Source of the DNA: Anaeromassilibacillus sp. An172
Lineage (GTDB): Bacteria > Bacillota > Clostridia > Oscillospirales > Acutalibacteraceae
Assembly (NCBI RefSeq): GCF_002160515.1
Contig: NZ_NFKS01000017.1
Location: forward strand, 1 to 61,115
Length of the DNA stretch: 61,115 nt
Direction: 5' to 3'
Position 1 is the stretch's first letter; the number at the start of each line of letters is the position of its first letter. A model generated the notes under the pieces. That model worked only from the letters and a program-made list of their open reading frames with translations. It did no database searches and had not been told where the DNA came from. The position numbers and the translations under genes are program-made. Shown here in pieces: positions 55,837 through 61,115 of the stretch.

Positions 55837-55975
55837 GAAATTAAACTATTAAATAAAGAGGAGTGAGTTTTACGAAATATGACAAACATAATATTTGGGT
55901 AAAACCTAAGGAAATTAAGACAGGACTGTGTTCGGAATTTCGAATTTCTAAGGAATAAGGAAAGGAAAATTTATT

Positions 55976-56221
55976 ATGAAGCATAAAGTTTGGTTTGTTT
56001 TGTCCGGAGTATTTATAGTTTTGACTTTAATATGTGGTATGTGTATTCCTATAGCAATAAGCAATAGACCATCAAGGGCTGTTTACGAAATCTTTCCGTC
56101 AAAATATGACGGATTTTTGCTCATGCTTCCGAATATTTTTATAGCATTAGTGTTTGTGTTTTTAATTTTGGCTGTTGTATTCCTTTGCATAGGCGTTTCT
56201 TTGAAAACAAAGGTAAATTAA
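55976..56221 (+). CDS. Small membrane protein, unknown
   Basis: 81 residues with two hydrophobic segments (about 5-27 and 49-74) joined by a loop with SNRPSRAVYEIFPSKYDG. Not recognised. ATG at 55976 follows AAGGAAAGG. First gene of a probable two-gene operon with the zinc-ribbon protein at 56257, under the XRE-controlled promoter. Confidence 0.65.
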   Translation: MKHKVWFVLSGVFIVLTLICGMCIPIAISNRPSRAVYEIFPSKYDGFLLMLPNIFIALVFVFLILAVVFLCIGVSLKTKVN

Positions 56222-56256
56222 AACACGGTGGTAAAAGTGGAATAGGGGTGAAATCT

Positions 56257-58830
56257 GTGAAAAGTTGTAAAAAGTGCGGATATACTTTAGATGAAAACGC
56301 TCTTTTCTGCGGAAACTGCGGAGAAAGAGTGGTTTTAGAGAAAGAAAAAGACGGTTATTTTAAGAAACTTTTTTCTTATAATTCATTAGAAGAAGAGGAA
56401 AAAAGAAAAGTAAAAAAGAAAAGCTTAATTATAATCATTGCCTTTATTGTTTTAATTGCATTGATTGTATTTCTCGTAAAGGGATGTAACGGCAGCGAAA
56501 ATGGTATAAATAATGTTCATCAGCATGAAAGTGTGGCTGAACAGGTACAGTCAGAATATGCATATATATCATATTCTGATTTTGTAAGATTATGGAACAC
56601 TGCGGTTAATGATGAAAATAATTTTACCGACGGATTTTTAATAGATGAGGATATTAATTATAATTTTCAAATTAACCTTTCAGGAAACAGAGTGCTGAAA
56701 TGCGAAGCAAAGTACGGTGATTGGAGTCTGTATTTTTCTGCAGAGGATAATATAAATGAGTGTTTGGAGGATTTGCTGAAGATTACCATTTCTGATATCA
56801 GCGAAAATGCCATAGCCTACTGGACAGAACAGCTGAAGCTTACCTCTGAGGACGAGGGCTTTGTAATTGAGTTTAAAAGTACAGAATATTCGGTAAAGCC
56901 ATTGGAAAGATACTATACAGAAAAAAGGGTAATTACAGACAGCTATACAGGCTACTCAACCACGGATTTAACACTGTTTGAATTTCAGGGAAATCTGAAA
57001 CAGCAGTATATAAAATATGTGGAAAAATACACAGGTACAAATCTGGACGCAGAAAGCAAGGCAAAGCTTGGAGTTACGGTTGAAGATATGTTCAGAAACC
57101 CGGTGCGTATAGTTTCTGATTTATGGTATTCTCAAATTGAGGAATATACTATAGATTTCAGCAGCGGCGGACTTTATGAAACCGTGGGCATAAACATCGA
57201 TGTCACTGAGGAAACAGGACATATTGTCAAAGCTTGGGTTTACTGTGCCGACAACAGTCTGCTTACCGATTTCAATGATTTTTGCGATATGGTTTCCGCA
57301 TCAATGCTTGATATTTCGGGTATGGCCGAAATATCCGAGGATTTGGTTTATTCTCAGGACAGCGGTACTTATTATTGCGTACTTGATGGTTTAAAGGTTG
57401 AGCTTACGGTGCAGGGAAGCTATAATCTTCTTGAGATATATCCGTATGAAGCTGCAGATTACCCTATATTCGAGATAATAAGCGACAGTGAAAATGAAGG
57501 AAACACAGAGACTGACGAAATTGTCATATCTCTTGCAGAAGCAGTTACTCCTAACGGAATTGATAAGGTAATTTCAAAAATGGAAAAGTCATTGGTTATG
57601 GACTGGTATTCTCTGGTGGACAAAGAGCTTAACGAGTTTATAGGAGTATCGGGAAATACAATGGTTTATACTCTGTTTGACCCGGCTTACGATGTGTGCC
57701 TTTACTGCTATAACTTTGAAACGGAAGAAAACAAGCTTATTGCCAAGTACTTTAAAACCGATATGGAATATCGTCTTGCAGATGACTATGTACTGTTTTA
57801 TGCTTCAACAGACGAACACGGGGCAGCTGTTGATTTAATGGCTTATAATATACCGCAGGACAAACTTACAGTTTCTCCGATGAAAAGAATCGGCGATTAT
57901 GAATATGAACAAATAAGCCTTGATATATTGCTTGATAATAAGCTGTATTATTTGAATTATAATGAAGTTATGTGTTTTGACACACAAAACAATGAATATG
58001 AAATGCTTGCGGATATTTCACATGAGTTTACAGACACAGACCGTAGAGTTATGAATAATGTTGTTACCTATGATATTTTCAACAAGGACTGCATTTATTA
58101 CTCAGATAACGAAGCAGTTTTTAACAATAATAATGGAGAGACAACCAACACCGTAAGATTATATGAATACAATATAAAAACGGCAGAAACGAGAACGGTT
58201 GTTAATATGACCTATACAGCGCCTTACAATGATGACTTAAAGGAGATAGCGGTAGTCAACGGCAATGTATTTTTACAGTACAGTTCAAATGATATATATC
58301 AGGTAGTAGATAATCAGGAAATAAAGAAATACACATCTGCACCTGTCGAGATTTCTTTAAAAAACCGATTGGACGAGGACACATACATGGGCGGAGGCGT
58401 AGCTTATTATAATGATATATACAATGTAATCATAGTAATAGATGGTGCAGGTGAAATTGCTGTCCCGAATATAAATAATTTTTCAACAGTAGAATTAACC
58501 GATATTTTTAACGGTGATATGTTGATGAACGGCTCTCTTGAATTAAACAATTTCCCTGACCTTGTTTCCGGATACTGGTTTTGTGATTATTATAATGATA
58601 ACGGAAGCGGTGTTGTTTTGTGGTATATTCCCTGCAAAGGAACATATATTGACTCAAAGGCGGAAACACTCTCTGACGGAACTATTGTGACAAAGTTTTA
58701 CTTTTTTATGAACAGTAATGATATTGAAAAAATGATATTCCAAAATGAGAAAACAAAACAGCTTAAACCGGGAATATATGAAATAACAGGCAATGACCTA
58801 ATAATTGTTTATTCCTTAACAAATAATTGA
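56257..58830 (+). CDS. Zinc-ribbon membrane protein with large extracytoplasmic domain
   Basis: 857 residues. N-terminal zinc ribbon (CKKCGYTLDENALFCGNCGERV), a charged stretch, one membrane segment (about 65-85: SLIIIIAFIVLIALIVFLVKG), then about 770 outside residues. Residues from about 440 are rich in strands of the type KLYYLNYNEVMCFDTQNNEYEM, suggestive of a beta-propeller sensor domain. Function unknown; zinc-ribbon/TM proteins of Clostridia often have sensory exteriors. GTG at 56257 is 8 bases after AGGGG; other in-frame starts at 56248 and 56185 are possible. Confidence 0.75.
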   Translation: MKSCKKCGYTLDENALFCGNCGERVVLEKEKDGYFKKLFSYNSLEEEEKRKVKKKSLIIIIAFIVLIALIVFLVKGCNGSENGINNVHQHESVAEQVQSEYAYISYSDFVRLWNTAVNDENNFTDGFLIDEDINYNFQINLSGNRVLKCEAKYGDWSLYFSAEDNINECLEDLLKITISDISENAIAYWTEQLKLTSEDEGFVIEFKSTEYSVKPLERYYTEKRVITDSYTGYSTTDLTLFEFQGNLKQQYIKYVEKYTGTNLDAESKAKLGVTVEDMFRNPVRIVSDLWYSQIEEYTIDFSSGGLYETVGINIDVTEETGHIVKAWVYCADNSLLTDFNDFCDMVSASMLDISGMAEISEDLVYSQDSGTYYCVLDGLKVELTVQGSYNLLEIYPYEAADYPIFEIISDSENEGNTETDEIVISLAEAVTPNGIDKVISKMEKSLVMDWYSLVDKELNEFIGVSGNTMVYTLFDPAYDVCLYCYNFETEENKLIAKYFKTDMEYRLADDYVLFYASTDEHGAAVDLMAYNIPQDKLTVSPMKRIGDYEYEQISLDILLDNKLYYLNYNEVMCFDTQNNEYEMLADISHEFTDTDRRVMNNVVTYDIFNKDCIYYSDNEAVFNNNNGETTNTVRLYEYNIKTAETRTVVNMTYTAPYNDDLKEIAVVNGNVFLQYSSNDIYQVVDNQEIKKYTSAPVEISLKNRLDEDTYMGGGVAYYNDIYNVIIVIDGAGEIAVPNINNFSTVELTDIFNGDMLMNGSLELNNFPDLVSGYWFCDYYNDNGSGVVLWYIPCKGTYIDSKAETLSDGTIVTKFYFFMNSNDIEKMIFQNEKTKQLKPGIYEITGNDLIIVYSLTNN

Positions 58831-58878
58831 AGAGATGAAAGAAATTTTAAAAAGTTTAGTAAGCCCTTGATAAACCTC

Positions 58879-58908
58879 AAAACCGTCTGTCTTTCGGCAG
58901 GCGGTTTT
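58879..58908 (+). terminator. Terminator after the zinc-ribbon gene
   Basis: AAAACCGTCTG (58879-58889) pairs with CAGGCGGTTTT (58898-58908; one G-T pair), then ATTTT. Confidence 0.8.
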
Positions 58909-59149
58909 ATTTTGGAAAAGTGATTTACTTTTTAGTGTAAGTCGTTCAAAATTTTATAAATAATTTAAAGTTTTGAAAATATTTTTATCTGAAAATTTTT
59001 CATTTAAAAATCGTGAAAAGGTCTAAAAATAAATACAAATTCCACTTTTTTTGTGCTAATTGTCAAATTTAGGGCAAAAAATGCAGTGTAAAAACAATAA
59101 ATAGCACAATTTGAATTATGTTCTAAAGGTGAAAATTAGATGAAAGGTA

Positions 59150-59178
59150 TTGAAATGAAAAGGTGGACATGCTATAAT
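59150..59178 (+). promoter_or_regulatory. Strong promoter of the NlpC/P60 gene
   Basis: TTGAAA (59150-59155), 17-bp spacer ending TGC, TATAAT (59173-59178): near-consensus with extended -10. The stretch 58909-59149 is AT-rich with no gene seen. Confidence 0.8.
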
Positions 59179-59180
59179 AA

Positions 59181-59204
59181 TTACAACATTGTTACAAGTT
59201 GTAA
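59181..59204. promoter_or_regulatory. TTACAA/TTGTAA palindrome at the NlpC/P60 transcription start
   Basis: TTACAA (59181-59186), then TTACAA-G-TTGTAA (59192-59204). Three half-sites cover the predicted start and first transcribed bases. Confidence 0.5.
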
Positions 59205-59275
59205 TCTGATGTAACCCTTAGGTAATACAGCTTGGAACAGTAAAAATCTACTATAAGTAAGGAGGTTTGAGTCCG

Positions 59276-60913
59276 ATGGCGCATCTTAAGAAAGCCGTGT
59301 CTGTAATCCTCGTTATGGCGGTACTTGCTTCTACTCTTGTAATCACTTCCATCACAGCGGGAGCCAGCGGCACAGGTGTAGGCCTTGCAGAGTGGGCTCT
59401 AAATGCTTATTACAGCGGATGGTCTTATGTTTGGGGTGGAGCTTCTCCGGGTGCAGTTGACTGCTCCGGTTTGATTTATTCATATGCGGGCGGATACAGA
59501 GTTGACATTATTGAAAACTCTGACAAAATCGGTTATGTAAGTGACGGAATTCCTAATATTCACGGCCTTGCAGTTTGGAAACCGGGTCATATCGGCGTTT
59601 ATGTTGGTAATGACATGTCCGTTGACGCAAGAGGTTCCGCATACGGCGTATGTTATTCAAACGCTTACAGCATGAATTGGACAAAGTGGTGTACAGTTCC
59701 GGGCGTTACTTATCCTACAACAGGATGGGAAGAGTTCAACGGTGGTTATTACTACTATGAAAATGGTGAGTACATAACAAACACCCAGAGAACAATTGAC
59801 GGCGTTACCTACACATTCGGAAGCGACGGCGCATCTGATAAGGTTCCTGAGAACATGTCAGGCGTTGCTGACGGCGGTTCATCATCAGGCGGCAATTCAG
59901 GAAGTACACAGGAGTATTACTCAAAGGGTTCAAGCGGTCAGAAGGTTATTGAAATCCAGGAAAGACTTAAAGAGCTTGGATACTTCCATGAGGATATCAC
60001 AGGTTACTTCGGAAGCGTAACAGAAGCAGCTTACAAAGCATTCCAGGCAGCTGCAGGCGTTACTGTAGACGGTATCGCAGGTACAGATATGGAGATTCTC
60101 TTCTCCGACAGCGCTCCGTATGCTCCCACAGAGGAGACTACAGAAGAGCCGACAACCGAGGAACCAACAACAGAAGCTCCTACCGAAGAGGTAACAGAAG
60201 CTCCTACAACAGAAGCTCCAACAGAGCCTGAGGTTGTAGACGACGGCATATACAGATACGGTGATTTCAGCACAGAGGTTACTGCTATTCAGCAGAGACT
60301 TAAAGATTTGGGATACTTCGAAGGAGAGGTTACAACTTTCTACGGAGAAGTAACTGAGGAAGCTGTTTCAACATTCCAGTATGTTGCATCTCTCCCTGTA
60401 ACAGGCGAGGTTGACCAGGCTACATACGACCTGCTCTTCAGCGAGACCGCAGAAAACTTCAAGATTAACATTGAATCTACTGAAGAGACTTACATGGAAG
60501 GAAACGAAGCTGAGCAGGCTGAGGTTATAGAGGAAACAGAAGCTCCAACAGAGCCGGAAACAACTGAGGAACCAACAACAGAGGCTCCGACAACCGAAGC
60601 AACAACAGAAGCACCTACAACAGAGGCTACAGAAGTAACAACAGAAGCTCCTACAGAGGCACCTACAACAGTACAGGCTGCCACAGAGGTTATCACAGAG
60701 GCTTCCAAGACTTCTAACGAAGCTATGCAGAGCGTTACAAACGCAGGCGTTGCAAGCATCGGCGCAGATGTTAAGAACAACGGTGATTTTGTAAAATGGT
60801 TTATAATTATCGCAGCTGTTATGGCAGCATCCTTTGCTTTCGTTGTGTTTGCAGAGAAAAAGAGATTTTCAAAGGCAAGACACTCAAGAAACGAAAACAA
60901 GAGATACAAATAA
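59276..60913 (+). CDS. Cell-wall NlpC/P60 hydrolase with two peptidoglycan-binding domains
   Basis: 545 residues. Signal peptide (about 1-30). NlpC/P60 domain (about 35-145) with Cys63 in GAVDCSGLIY and His105 in KPGHIGVYVG, cleaving peptidoglycan stem peptides. A short Tyr/Gly cell-wall-binding-like repeat (about 155-185) follows. Then PG_binding_1 domains (about 220-275 and 325-375), separated and followed by long Thr/Glu/Ala/Pro linkers, and a C-terminal membrane segment (about 508-528) with a basic tail, so the protein is probably anchored at both export and retention. ATG at 59276 fits AAGGAGG; a TTG at 59267 is too close. Confidence 0.93.
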   Translation: MAHLKKAVSVILVMAVLASTLVITSITAGASGTGVGLAEWALNAYYSGWSYVWGGASPGAVDCSGLIYSYAGGYRVDIIENSDKIGYVSDGIPNIHGLAVWKPGHIGVYVGNDMSVDARGSAYGVCYSNAYSMNWTKWCTVPGVTYPTTGWEEFNGGYYYYENGEYITNTQRTIDGVTYTFGSDGASDKVPENMSGVADGGSSSGGNSGSTQEYYSKGSSGQKVIEIQERLKELGYFHEDITGYFGSVTEAAYKAFQAAAGVTVDGIAGTDMEILFSDSAPYAPTEETTEEPTTEEPTTEAPTEEVTEAPTTEAPTEPEVVDDGIYRYGDFSTEVTAIQQRLKDLGYFEGEVTTFYGEVTEEAVSTFQYVASLPVTGEVDQATYDLLFSETAENFKINIESTEETYMEGNEAEQAEVIEETEAPTEPETTEEPTTEAPTTEATTEAPTTEATEVTTEAPTEAPTTVQAATEVITEASKTSNEAMQSVTNAGVASIGADVKNNGDFVKWFIIIAAVMAASFAFVVFAEKKRFSKARHSRNENKRYK

Positions 60914-60937
60914 TTCAGATAATACATAATCAGTAGG

Positions 60938-60967
60938 CAGGCAGAGCAAAGACTCTGCCTGTTTTTT
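60938..60967 (+). terminator. Terminator of the NlpC/P60 gene
   Basis: CAGGCAGAG (60938-60946) pairs with CTCTGCCTG (60953-60961), then T6. Confidence 0.9.
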
Positions 60968-60980
60968 ATATCGCAAAAAT

Positions 60981-61010
60981 AAACGCCCTGCCGGTTAAAG
61001 CAGGGCGTTT
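60981..61010. terminator. Second hairpin after the NlpC/P60 gene
   Basis: AAACGCCCTGC (60981-60991) pairs with GCAGGGCGTTT (61000-61010). Flanks are A- and T-rich; may act on either strand. Confidence 0.6.
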
Positions 61011-61017
61011 CAGCCTG

Positions 61018-61052
61018 TCGAAAAAGCTCAGCTTTCGCTGGGCTTTTTTCGA
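61018..61052 (+). terminator. Third hairpin after the NlpC/P60 gene
   Basis: TCGAAAAAGCTCAGC (61018-61032) pairs with 61037-61052 around a TTTC loop, with T6 in the right arm and one bulged base. Confidence 0.65.
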
Positions 61053-61084
61053 TAAAAGTGGTAAAATAGAAGCAGGTGATAAAA

Positions 61085-61115
61085 ATGATAGAGAAAAACA
61101 GAAAAAACAGAGAGC
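61085..61115 (+). CDS. Start of a gene cut by the window end
   Basis: ATG at 61085 with AGCAGGTGAT upstream begins MIEKNRKNRE and runs open to the window end. Highly charged; too short to identify. Confidence 0.5.
   Translation, partial: MIEKNRKNRE

Noticed and set aside
55863-55958. 31-codon open frame in the leader before the small membrane protein
   Set aside because: The only start is a GTG overlapping its own ribosome-binding sequence, so initiation there is implausible.
59185-59275. c-di-AMP (ydaO) riboswitch before the NlpC/P60 gene
   Set aside because: Common before such genes, but the leader is only about 90 bases and lacks the conserved GC-rich core.

Overview
The window looks like chromosome of a Gram-positive, low-to-mid GC Firmicute of the Clostridia, most likely a Ruminococcus-like Oscillospiraceae gut bacterium. 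The evidence is strong AGGAGG-type ribosome binding sites, SigA-type promoters often with an extended -10, dockerin modules on secreted proteins, Thr/Glu/Pro linkers, FabK as enoyl reductase, a GlgC/GlgD pair, a CpXC protein and a PFL-linked ZTP riboswitch. This placement is inference; no 16S gene is present.

Layout. 1-6100: end of an RCC1-repeat protein, then minus-strand lysC, hom and a class A penicillin-binding protein. 6359-16024: a BofC-like protein, then a fatty-acid synthesis operon fabH-fabK-fabD-fabG-fabF-accB-fabZ-accC-accD-accA behind a strong promoter and a long structured leader. 16106-21995: a Cys-phosphatase-like protein, then a LacI regulator divergent from a PTS EIIBC and a GH31 glucosidase, with palindromic operator candidates between them. 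22324-28366: glycogen genes glgB-glgC-glgD-glgA. 28391-34040: a membrane protein, a gene remnant, initiator tRNA, metG, repeats, tatD and ktrAB. 35962-42385: secA, gltX, glnS. 42719-49835: dockerin/YARHG protein, coiled-coil protein, CpXC protein, guaB, DUF4234 and DUF2752 membrane proteins, and a dockerin-amidase. 49979-55131: orphan 5S rRNA, a DUF815-type ATPase, and a ZTP riboswitch ahead of pflBA. 55313-61115: an XRE regulator divergent from a small membrane protein and a zinc-ribbon membrane protein, then an NlpC/P60 hydrolase and the start of another gene.

The genes are mostly housekeeping: lipid, glycogen, aspartate-family amino acid, purine and formate metabolism, secretion, K+ uptake and translation. 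The carbon genes form a plausible flow: a PTS sugar is hydrolysed by GH31, hexose is stored by glgBCDA, and pyruvate is cleaved by PFL under ZTP (purine/one-carbon) control.

The most unusual content is intergenic. A family of mosaic hairpin repeats occurs at several sites: a leader module with a conserved CCATTCC core, followed by one to four stem-loop modules of 62-68 bp pitch. The 8-bp outer stem differs between copies, but both arms change together (CCGACCTG/CAGGTCGG, CCGCCTTG/CAAGGCGG, CCGACATG/TATGTCGG, CCACCGTG/CACGGTGG). These arrays border lysC, metG, tatD, gltX, glnS and the dockerin gene, and degenerate copies lie in the leader of pflB. I do not recognise the family. A separate MITE-like element with GC-rich inverted ends lies at 32241-32419.
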